Below the pieces are notes generated by a model, which saw only the letters and a program-made list of their open reading frames with translations, did not search any database and was not told the DNA's origin. Source: Verpa conica (taxonomy: Eukaryota; Ascomycota; Pezizomycetes; Pezizales; Morchellaceae). From it: 64,000 bases of DNA. The stretch spans positions 372,001-436,000 of the forward strand of contig JAUFSD010000015.1 in the NCBI GenBank assembly GCA_033030425.1, given 5' to 3'. Position 1 is the first letter of the stretch; each line of letters starts with the position of its first letter. Positions 41,727-51,963 of the stretch are shown piece by piece. The translations under genes were made by a program, and so were the position numbers.

Positions 41727-44700
41727 CTAATGGGTTAGTGGTAATGATAGATGGATAGGAGCTCGTCTTGATTGATTTTGCTGGGTCTTTAGGTAGGATT
41801 GCTGAGAGACAAACATAGGGGTTGTAGTAGTACTTGGTGGAATTGCGGATAAACCACACTTGTTACATACGGTTCTCTGTCTAAAGTTATTGAAAGCGCA
41901 CTGCGGACAATTCCAGTTCTTCCGTGGCTTCCGAAATATCTTTGGCTGATTATTTATCTGTGGAGGTCTTTGGGGACTTAATCGAGGATCTATATCTGAA
42001 CTTCCAGGAGCTGCCGGCAAGAAGCAGGAGGGGCACATTGCTTCGCGTCGATAGGTTACGAATCCACATGATGAGCATCCCCATAGTTTGTTTTTAGAGT
42101 TGACAGGAGTCAAGGGCGAGAAGATGTATGGAGGTATAACGTTACATTGAGTGCCAAAAAGGCCACATGATGAGAAAGTATGGGTTCCTTTATAATAATT
42201 TAATACTTTTGTCTTGAGGGCTGTAGAGGAAGAGCAGCAGATACATGCACTCCTCCGTTGGTCATCCAAGGAATAAAGAAGCGGACAAGCTGAGTTCGTT
42301 GGAATCTGCTGGTTATTGATATGATAAGGGTGCATATCTTCTCTCAAGAAACTATCATCCGCTAGCTTAGTAGCAAATCTTGCCCAGTTATCTGATAGAC
42401 CTTCTGTATCTCGAACGTTCCCTGGAACGTCTGTGTGTAGAGAATGGGAAATAGGAAAGAGTTCCGAGGGTATAGCCCGCAGATTTTCATTCTTGTTATG
42501 CACTGTTCCACTTAGGTTTTCTTTTGAGCCTGGTGCACTTCGCACATTTGAAGATATTTTTTGTTTTATTTGCTGTTGTCTAGTACTTGGAGGTGTTTCT
42601 AGGGCTAGTATCTTTGGGGCATAAATAATTACTTGAGAATTAGGGGCCACCAATGACTTTTCTAGATGTTGTAAAGGCTCTGCGGAAGTAGTGGAAGTGT
42701 CTAAACCTATATAATAATCTATACTAGTAGATATTTGAAAGACTTCTGATTTTTGTGCTGGAGTTGCGTGCCGTACACCAAGTTCCAGCATACGTGTATT
42801 TGATGCTGGGACAGTTAAGTGGTCGGGGAGTCGGGAGACTGGTATGAAGTTTTTCCTAGAAACTTGGCACCTGATTTTTTGGTTTGTAGAACTACTTAGG
42901 ATTGTAGGAAAATTTGGTCTTTGATCTAAAGCTTGTTTGTCTTCGCTGTCATTGTATTTATGAACCACTATGGGAGTTTCTGATGCACTAGGCTTGTAAT
43001 GAGGGTAGTAGGGTGGGGGCTGAGCGCTCTCATTAGTTCTAGGCTGTGTATTTGTGGACTGTCTAAAACCATCATCATTTATGTTGCCTATGTTACCACC
43101 ATAACTATTCCCGGTTGTAGTACCACCGCTTGATGGGTCATCTTTGTCTGGTGGATTGCCATCTTTGCTCGGTGAGTCACCGCCTTCGTTGTTTGATTCA
43201 CTATCTTCATCTTCGTTTCCCCCATTATCGCTCTGTTCATCCTCATCCTCGTTATTTCCACTATCATCCTCGCCATCCTCGCCATCCTCGCCATCTTCGC
43301 CATCCTCGTCATCCTCGTCATCCTCGTCATCCTCGTCATCCTCGTCATCCTCGTCATCCTCGTCATCCTCGTCATCCTCGTCATCCTCGTCATCCTCGTC
43401 ATCCTCGTCATCCTCGCCATCCGTCATTATTTCTAACCCCATTGGACAAAATTTGTCTTTTGTATTGTGTAATATACTAGTTGAAGGAGAATATACCTCA
43501 CTTCTTTGCCGAGTTGGTTTTTCTGTAATAGGTCTTGAAGAAGCTGGTGAGGGCTTTGATTCGTGTCCCTCTAATGTATCGATAATTCGCAAGTAACCTT
43601 GACGGTCTTGTTGGCTAAGCTCTGATTTAAACTTTGGCCGTTCATTTGGAGTAGCTATCCTGGGACGACGAGATAGGGGGAAATTAATCGAGCTGTGTAT
43701 GTTCCGTTCTGGCCTCGAGTCTCGAGAATCCAAATACCTATGAAATGCTTGTATTGAATGATACATTGGGATAGATGACATCTTACCATACTTAAGATTA
43801 CCTGACAGTTCTTTATAGGCTGAGATTATTTTAGGAGATGAGCAACTTACTGGTTCTATATTTCTTCGCGGGAAATTTGGCTCCGGGACCAGATCGTTAT
43901 ATTCGTCATCTGAATTATTCGATCCAGTATCACTGGTAGCTGAGGATTTTGGTATTATACGCCTCTGTGAAATGTTATCTTGAGATTCGGCAACACCCGG
44001 GCTATCTAACGTTATGCTCCTGGATGCTTCCGTATCTTCTGGACTTGGTTCAAGGCCATGATCGTTATACTGGTCCAAGGTATTTGATCCACTCGACCTG
44101 GTAGTCGATAAGATCTCAATGCCACTATTTTGAAACTCACAAGGCGTTCTACCAAGTATTTTTCTAGGGATTAATGGATCGTCATCTTCGTCGGAATTTA
44201 CCTCAGTAGCAGTGATATTTTGCTCTTCGCTTAGGGGGTCTGTTTCCCCAGCTCCGGTATTAATCCCATCTAAAATATCAAAGGAATATTTAATGGGTGC
44301 TAGGCGGTGGGCTCGTGAGAATGGTGACGACAAAGAGAGTGCTTTATTCAAACTAGTATCGCTATTGTCATCTTCGTCATCTTCGTCATCACTATCACTT
44401 TCGTAGGGAGGGTCTTTTAGAAGAACCCCTGGGTCAGTCATATCTAGCACATCTTCATAGCTAGGTGGTGGAGACTCTTGCGCTTGTAGGGTTGGTGGTG
44501 GTGGCAGTTCGGGTCTTTTAACGAGCCCATGCTCTAATCTGTGCATTTTTACAGGTCCAGGCTTCCGGAGTGATGTTGGGTCATACGTATACCTTGGTTG
44601 GAACAAATCTTTCGTCTCGGTACTGTTTAGACCACTGCTTAAGGACGAACTGTCAGAGTGACTCGTGGGCGTTCTGTCTTTAGGGTCATCTTTTTTAGAG

Positions 44701-46036
44701 GAGGCCTAGTAGCAATGTTAGTTCAGGGAGGGGGATTTACTTTGGAGGATAAACTAGGAAGAGCAATGGGTGTTCCAAAAGCAAGGAATACGGATCTAAA
44801 CTCACAATTAAGCCATTATTTGAATATTTTTTGCCAACTCTATGCCTGTTTTTGATAACTTTGCTATCCGGCGATGCGGTGAAGAACTTCTGGGTCAACT
44901 GGTAGGGTGAAGGGGGGTAGGTGTTAATTCTGGTAAAGCCTTAAAAGTCTGACTAAATCTTGGCTTACTAGCGAATTAAGGTCCAGAGAGCCTGATCCTA
45001 TCCTATTACTTTGTGAGGCCTTGCCACTATTTATTCCAGAAAGAGTTGAATGAGAAGATTCGGGGTTTTCCGAGGAAAATTCATTGATGTTCTCTATGAG
45101 TTTGATGCTTGTCTATCACGAGTAATGAGGTAGGGGTTGTTAAGTATTGCTTCGCTTTAGGGGGTCCTGGAGCCTGATAAGAAGATCTTTCTATCTAAAG
45201 AGCTTACCTCATCATCTGAATCAATTTCCTCCTCGCCCTCATTTAAAACCGGAGTAAACACTGGCCTAGGTGATGGCTGTATTAGTACCCGTGGGGGTGG
45301 TTGTTCAGATAGCCTATACTCTAAATAACTTTCGCCAAGATTCATTATTTCCTAATGAATACAAATGAGCAAGTGCTATTAGTCTTATAGGAATTCAAGA
45401 AAGTAGGGTTGTCTCTAGGTGACTCACGTCTATTGGCTCCTCCTCTATTGTTTCAAGACGGGAGGGCTGGAATGGTGATGGTGGCGCACTAGAGTTTTGA
45501 TGGGGGGTTTCACCTGTTTCATCAGTAATGTCCTCCCAAACAGCTGGGAGAATATTGACTATTGATGGTGTTTGCAAGTGTGGTACTGGTGCTGGTAGTG
45601 CTGGTAGCGGAGATAGTGGTTGTAGACCACTAGAATCACCTTCCTCAAAATCCTCAGTCGTGTCCATTGAGTCTGAGTCTATCTCTGCTAGAATTGAGGG
45701 ATCCAATGGTTCCTCCCGCTCTAGATCTTCCATAGAAAACAACTGTGGATGTAGATACCTCTCATAGGGTTCCACCATCGGCTCTAAAGACATATGAGAT
45801 GTGTTAAAATAGTCTTTTTGCTCCTCTACACTTTTAAGAGGCAGTGACTGTAGCGTATTGAGGTTGTCTTCGCTAACAGGATCCATTAAGGGGCCCCAGG
45901 CCACATTAGAGAAGGTAGAAGGGGTATTTGGTTCATCCTCATCCTCTATATCTTCAGCATACGGAGATGGTGGATATCGTGATGATTGGTTTTTAGGGCC
46001 TCTTTGAGGATGATTAGTCGAGGGGTTTGAATCCAT
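41727..46036 (-). CDS. RanBP2-type zinc-finger protein with acidic repeat tract
   Basis: Five exons, 45428-46036, 45208-45351, 44969-45112, 44806-44898 and 41727-44705, all phase 0, give 1,322 residues. The two middle exons were found from splice signals (GTAAGC/GATAG and GTGAGT/CCAG) and open phase. The C-terminus has two RanBP2-type fingers with C-x2-C-x10-C-x2-C spacing: LWGCSSCGFVTYRREAMC (about 1204-1226) and NWNCPQCAFNNFRQRTVC (about 1260-1282). Such fingers bind single-stranded RNA or ubiquitin. The rest is predicted disordered, rich in Ser, Pro, Asp and Asn, with an Asp-Glu-Asp tract at about 758-811 encoded by a nine-base minisatellite. Another Cys-rich patch (SACICCSS) lies before the fingers. 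It is probably a nuclear RNA-binding or regulatory protein; function is inferred only from the fingers. Confidence 0.85.
43265..43417. repeat. Coding minisatellite, 17 copies of a nine-base unit
   Basis: The plus-strand unit CATCCTCGT or CATCCTCGC is repeated about 17 times without interruption. On the coding strand it reads GAC/GGC-GAG-GAT, giving Asp-Glu-Asp or Gly-Glu-Asp triplets in the RanBP2 protein. Because the unit length is a multiple of three and lacks stop codons, several other frames are open too, which makes artificial Ser-only, Met-Thr-Arg and His-Pro-Arg ORFs. Confidence 0.95.
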
Positions 46037-46846
46037 CTTGGGAGGTGCACTCTTGTTTAGCAGTAGCTATTACTGACTACCCTTAAGACAAATGGTCCTT
46101 TTGAAAGGGATAGTAGGTGTGTTTGTGCTGTAGCTGGAAATGGAAAATAGAATAAATGAGAAGGGCTTTTGGGAGATGAGAAATATGGGTATAGTTAGTG
46201 GAAAGATAGCTGTTACAAGCTAGGGCTGCTATGCGTACATATAGCCGAGTGATATATCATGACACATCACCGTTTAAATCTAGTGACTCGACTGGGCCGT
46301 TGAAAGCCAGGTCAGAGGGTTTGGATAGCAAATACTTGATTTGAAAAACCGTAGCTGATAGCTCCGAAGAAATCAAAGAGAGCTAATGAAGCGAATAAAG
46401 TAGGATTTTCAAAAAACGTCAAACCTCCCATGCTCCCAAGCCCGCCATCCTCACCAACATAAAAAAAACCAAAGAAACACCAGACCAAGGTATTAATACA
46501 CAAACATCTATGACTATCGAATGGGTATGAAAGTTCAACGCACCAAGAAAAGAATAGAAGCTACAATTACGAAAGGAAGAAGATTTTTCCGGATACCAAT
46601 ACAAAATTGAAAAAAGAGAAAGAAAAAACTGTAATTGAGGAACCGAGAACAATACCTTCAAATTCCTTCACACCCCAGAACCCAATCTTCTTTACACTTC
46701 TAGTCCGGTGGTGAGGTACAAGCTCAAGATGCAAAACGAATACCCCGGCCGGGTATTTAAGTGGAAGATTCCACTATAACTCGATGTTATCTATAAGCCG
46801 TGATAGTTCTCAATAGACTAGAATCACTTAGGTTCTAGCCGGGAAC
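46037..46846. other. Intergenic region, RanBP2-finger gene upstream / PRKRIP1 3' side
   Basis: Both neighbouring genes are on the minus strand, so this holds the promoter of the zinc-finger gene and the 3' end of the PRKRIP1-type gene. No further coding sequence is recognised. Confidence 0.5.
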
Positions 46847-47482
46847 TTAGTCGGAGTCATCATGAATAATCAATCCATTCCCCTCCTTGTGCTCTACCTG
46901 CGGCGATGGTGACCTCTCTTGCTCTTTCTGTTCATTCGCTTTTTTTCCGTTTGGGTTTTCTTTCATAGTGCCATTCGAGTTTTCGTTTGGCTTTCCGTTG
47001 AGATCGCCATTGATATCCTTGGCCCCATCTTTCATCTCGACATCTGCTGCCTTGCCCCCCTTCCCTTTCCCCTGCTTTTTCTTCATTCTCTTCTTTCTGT
47101 TCTTTTCTGTTCTCTCTTCATCCCTCTTCCTTAGCTCCTCAGTCTTCTCTACAAACTCCTTTTCGTCGTTCTCCCTCTTCACCTCCTCCTCCATCAATCG
47201 GATCCTCTCGTATTCTCGCCTCCGTGCAGCTTTATAAACATGAAACTCGCCTGAGCCTGCACCAGCCGATGAACCCTGGACATTTGCGACGATTTCTGGA
47301 GGCGGTGGGAGTGTTTTAGCTTTGGGGCCGCGGGGGAGGATGATTTCGCGGTCCGGTTTGGCGAATAAGGAGGTTACAGCTGAAGCTTGTGAGGAAACCG
47401 GGGAGAGAGCACGGCGTTTTGTGGGGCGCTTTGAACGACGGTCATGGGAAGTAGGAATAGACTCGGGGATGGGTTCCGACAT
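46847..47482 (-). CDS. PRKRIP1 homologue (DUF1168 family), splicing-associated protein
   Basis: Single exon of 211 residues from ATG 47482. The family core is clear: SLFAKPDREIILPRGPK, PPPPEIVANVQGSSAGAGS, EFHVYKAARRREYERIR and a following charged helix rich in Glu, Lys and Arg. Human PRKRIP1 is found as a long helix in late spliceosomal complexes, so a nuclear role in pre-mRNA splicing is likely. The C-terminus is a lineage-specific Lys/Asn/Gly-rich low-complexity tail (about residues 130-211). The frame stays open 38 codons upstream but without ATG, so the shorter start is chosen; it also matches where the family normally begins. It is divergent from the UBE2O-type gene. Confidence 0.93.
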   Translation of the reverse strand: MSEPIPESIPTSHDRRSKRPTKRRALSPVSSQASAVTSLFAKPDREIILPRGPKAKTLPPPPEIVANVQGSSAGAGSGEFHVYKAARRREYERIRLMEEEVKRENDEKEFVEKTEELRKRDEERTEKNRKKRMKKKQGKGKGGKAADVEMKDGAKDINGDLNGKPNENSNGTMKENPNGKKANEQKEQERSPSPQVEHKEGNGLIIHDDSD

Positions 47483-48172
47483 TGTATTTGGGAATAGAGG
47501 GTGGTGTTTTTTCCGTCGATATTTTGAGGTGATGCGAGGATAACGTGGAAACGAAATGAAACGGCGACGTGACAGCCTGACAAGCGTGTTGAGCACTTGG
47601 TGGTTACCCGGTCTTCAAAATGAGGCTCAATTTGATAAAGGATAAGAGTCCCAAAGAACAAGTAAAAACAGTACTAGATAACTTTCTAAAGTATTAATAT
47701 GAGTATAGGACATACCCTATTATGAATTGAGAGGGGTTTTTTGGTATATGTATAGTTAGGCACAGTTCATGACACCTTAGCTTTGGACTTGAGCCGCACA
47801 CATCGCATCACGTGAATAAACCTGGTTATAGAGAGATCCGCATGGCAAAAATTACAGGTCCTATGGGAATAGATACTGGAAAGCCAATAGAATAGCCCAG
47901 TAGAAACGAAAATAAGCTTAAAGTGTTCACTACCATGTGCCCTGGTGATGACATTCAACTTTTGCATGTGCTGGCTTAGTCATCCACAACCCCCACACAC
48001 CACAGTCATCCTCCTCGAGCCTTTGACGTCGAATCAGGTTTACTCACAACTGGAGGAGACAATCTCGAAAAAAAAAAGAAGAAATCTATACCATACCCCT
48101 ATCACAGTTCAGGTGCATTCCGTATTTGTCGAAACCATATAACGCCTACCATATCAACGGACGAAACGGTAA
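47483..48172. promoter_or_regulatory. Divergent promoter of PRKRIP1 and UBE2O-type genes
   Basis: A 690-base region separates two start codons pointing away from each other. It contains an ATCACGTGA site at about 47808-47816, a palindromic E-box of the type bound by bHLH factors. Short reading frames here have no recognisable content. Confidence 0.5.
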
Positions 48173-51100
48173 ATGTCACCTCCCGCAGCCTCTGAGCAAA
48201 TCCCTCTCCTGAGACTGCTTTCAAATGCATCGAAAGGATCCGGGTCGCGGCCAAAAGTTCCGGAGGGGGAAGTATGGGATACTGTATGTACACTTACACT
48301 AAATAGAATTGGATACGGAACAAAATCTGACGGAAGTGGGATGAGAATTAGCTGTTCTTGGAAGATACTTGCGAACTGAAGGATTCACCGGGCACTATCG
48401 GTGTTGTAGCGGTAAGTTGTTTTCTTGGGAATAGGATGAATGAGGAAAGGCAGGGTTGACGAGTATGGGCTTTACAGAAAACATGGCATGACATTGATGA
48501 TCTAGACAATTGGGAAGAAATCGATGAGTGCATCCCAGGAAAGTATGCCACTGACGAAGAAGTACTTGAATTTCGATCAACAGGCCAGGTTTGCCCCCTT
48601 CATTTCCTAGAGTATATGGGAAGTCTACTCTAATACCATTAATCGCAGCCGCCACGCCACTACCTTCTCTTGACACCCTCATCCCCGACCCGCCCGCCCA
48701 TGCTCCTCCATGAATCTGAACTTACTCTTCTCGATCGTGCTCTTGCTTTCGGTGATGTTGTTAAAAGAAATCTTACATCTCCACTCTCCGGTACAATTAT
48801 CTCCGTCTCCACCTCTGTCGGCCTCCGTCATTCTTTTATCGACCCGAACGAGCCTGCCGAGGCTAGTGGCTATGTTTCGAGTGTTCTTGAAGAAGAGCTG
48901 ATGCTGTCAAACGAATGGAACGATGGTGATTTTGTCATCTACAAGAATTGCTGGATGGGTGTTGTGGAAGACGTCTACGATGATGTTGCCGTGCGACTGG
49001 AGAATGGAAGTGTTGTTGTTGTCGAGAACCCTTTTGGACTTGAGATTCCAATATTGAGTGAAGAAGAGGAGGCACAAGTTCAGAATATTAGTTCTCTGAT
49101 GAATGGAGTAGGGGATACAAAAGGAGATTTGAGGCCTGCTGGTACAACTGGAAGGAAATCTACAAGACCAAAGACCATTCCCTCACCAAGTCACCTCTCA
49201 CCAGGTCAGACTGTAACAACTACGAAAGCGAATCTCCGTAGAGGGCGTTGGTTGTACGGGGCATACAATGCGAGCATTTCTCCAACGGGTGTTGTGGTGA
49301 ACGTTAATACCATCAAGATCGGTGTGAATTGGCTATGCCAAAACATGATGGTTTCCGGCCGTTTCGTAGCCGTTGAAAAACCAGACGCATTCATTGAAAC
49401 GGAGAATGAGATTTCTAAGCTAAGAAAGTTCAGGAAATCTACTGGAGGCTTCGTCGGTATCGATGGTAAACCCTTTACAGGCATCAATGCTACCGGTGGT
49501 GGTGGCGAATTGCAGGTGGGGGATAGAGTCCGTTTTAGGGACCTTGAGGCTGCTGTAGAGAAATATCAAGGGACTGTTAGGAAGATACCAAGAAGCGATA
49601 CTATGGGCTTTGAGGTTAATACATTCGTTGTGGTTGAGTCGAAGACACGTGTGAGGGTTCTCTGGCAGGATATGACCGAATCTATCGAGGAAGCTCGCGG
49701 GCTGGTGCCATATCTGAACGTCGACGAACACGAAGTTTGGCCGGGTGAAATGGTTGTGATTAAATCAGAGTCCGAGGACGCTACAATCAAGCCAACGGAG
49801 GCCGAGCCTGATACTACTGGAAGACAGCAGTTTGAAGGTGCTTGGCAACTTTTCAATGATGCCCTTGCAGCACCTGCAGAGGCTATCCCTGCACCAGAAT
49901 TCATAAAGCCTGAAAAAGTAGGTGTCATACAGACTGTGAATCCAGCTGAGAGAGTTGCGAAGGTTGTATGGTTTTCAGACCCGAAGGTCGAGGTTGCGGG
50001 AAACATCATGATTCCTGGGTCAAAAACTGGACCACTGGGAGAAAATATTGAGGATGTTAGTTTCTACGAAGTCATTGCCCATCAGGCTTTGGGTGTAAGG
50101 AGGGGTGATTTCGTACTTGTTGCGCCGGAAAGGATTGTATCTGAGGAGCAACAGGCGGAAGTCATTACAGCTGGTAACGATGATACCATGGACCTTTCAG
50201 CGAATCCGCAGCCTACTGTAGGAGATGGGAGTCAGTGGCAGCAAATGGCAGAAAGCTTACGAGGGATGGTTGATGGCGGATTATTGGCAAATTTGAGCGC
50301 GGCTTTGGGGACTAGTTCCCATCCACAATTACAAGCAGTTAGTAGGATGTTGAATCAGCTCCCATTAATAAACGGGCAATCGGAAAATAGAGATACCCCC
50401 GCTGCGGGTCCGATTACACAGCCGGTTGGCGAAGATGCCTATCTAGATCAACCTTTAGATTGGGTTGGGGAGATCGTTGACCTGGGCTTGGATGGGCTGG
50501 TAACTGTGCGTCTTGGTGCTCTGGACGAACCGAAGGACGTTAAAGTTTCCATCGAACGGCTACATATCATTTTCAACGACGAGATGGACCTTGATGGATT
50601 TATTGATGAGGATGATGAGGATGATGAGGATGATGAGGATGATGAGTATGATAGCGAGGAGAGTGGTTCCGAAGAATTCGATGAAGATGACGACGAAGAT
50701 GATGGATGGATGGACGAAGATTTAGTCATTGATGAACAGGTATACTACCAAGGTGGTGAGCGGATAGCAAATGATGGTGGCGAGGAAGCATGGTCAACAG
50801 ATGAAGAAGTAGAGGACATGGATCTCGAAGATTACGATAGTCCACCACCACTAGTCAGCGCGGATACTGATGAAGACACTGTGATGGCTAATATAGAACC
50901 AGAAAAAGAGACAAAGAAAGAAGAGCCAAAGGATGATAAAGTCATGCAGCCTCCACCAATCCCGGAAAATATGCCAGCGCCAGAAGCATTCGCCCTTCCC
51001 ACCTCTTCAAACCAACCAGCCAGGTTTGCAGTATTAGGTAGCAATGTTCCTATAGATCATGCATTCGGTACGCAACCTGCTACTCCTCTAGACCCTACAT

Positions 51101-51963
51101 TCCTTAGACGTGTCAACAAGGAATATCAAATCTTGTCTTCGTCCCTACCCGACGGGATTCTCGTGCGCTCGTGGGAAAGCCGGATGGATCTATTAAGGGT
51201 ATTAATCATTGGTCCTCTTAACACACCCTATGAGCTTGCTCCGTTTGTTTTTGATTTCCACTTTTCGAGGACATTCCCCCAGACGCCGCCGTTGGCACAT
51301 TTTCATAGCTGGACTGGTGGCGTGGGAAGAGTTAATCCGAATTTATATGAGGATGGAAAGATCTGTCTGAGTCTATTAGGAACGTGGCACGCGGAGAGGA
51401 GGAATGAGGGGTGGAGCGCTGGGGGAAGTTCAGTCCTGCAAGTACTTGTTAGTTTAATGGGGTTGGTGCTGGTCCGAGAACCATATTACAGTGAGTTCCC
51501 ATTTTATCGTCTAGGCTAGAGGGAGTTTTGGAGATGGTAAATTTCTAACGCTATCACCCTTGTAGATGAGGCTGGTTTTGGTGTCTATGTTGGCGCCAAG
51601 GAAGCAGCCCTTAACTCAACCCTTTACTCTGAGAAGGCCTATATCCTAGCCCGCGGGTTTATCAAGCGTGTCCTCCAGCGACCTGTTCAGGGTTTTGAAG
51701 ACGAGATCAAGTGGCTGTACTTGCCTGGTCATACTGAAGGCCCAGAGCTGCTGAAGGAGGTTATAAAAAGAGCGAAGGATGTTGTGGGGAGGAGTTCTGC
51801 TCCAAAGAAAGATGGGATTGACGGTAAAGAACCGGAGGTAGGAAGTGAGGGTGTGGGGAGAGTTTCTGCTGGCGCTATTGTACTATTGAAGAGGCATTTG
51901 GAGGCATTTGAAGGTATTCTAGAAGGGGCAGAGAAGGTTGGAGTTAGCTTGGAGCCGGAATGA
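48173..51963 (+). CDS. UBE2O-type hybrid E2/E3 ubiquitin-conjugating enzyme
   Basis: Five exons, 48173-48283, 48352-48411, 48478-48588, 48649-51490 and 51566-51963, all in frame, give 1,173 residues. The C-terminal UBC domain (about 900-1090) contains LIIGPLNTPYELAPFVFDF, NPNLYEDGKICLSLLGTW with catalytic Cys1000, and LVREPYYNEAGFG across the last splice site, closely following the UBE2O pattern. The long N-terminal part has conserved small beta-type modules (DSPGTIGVVAKTW, VVKRNLTSPLSGTIISV, GDFVLVAPERI) equivalent to the substrate-binding CR regions. An acidic Asp/Glu tract before the UBC domain includes a nine-base GATGAGGAT repeat. UBE2O enzymes ubiquitinate orphan ribosomal and other basic proteins without a separate E3. 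The three short 5' exons were placed from splice signals and frame continuity. Confidence 0.94.
50605..50649. repeat. Asp-Glu-Asp minisatellite in the UBE2O-type gene
   Basis: Four exact GATGAGGAT units and one variant (GATGAGTAT) encode DED triplets in the acidic linker. The coding unit is nearly the same as that in the RanBP2-finger gene about 7 kb away. Confidence 0.9.

Noticed and set aside
43088..43596. Three ORFs reading Met-Thr-Arg, His-Pro-Arg and Ser repeats over the minisatellite
   Set aside because: They are alternate-frame readings of the nine-base repeat inside the RanBP2-finger exon; no frame other than the Asp-Glu-Asp one connects to recognisable protein.
47483..47596. N-terminal extension of the PRKRIP1-type protein
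   Set aside because: The frame is open but has no ATG; the family normally begins near the chosen start.
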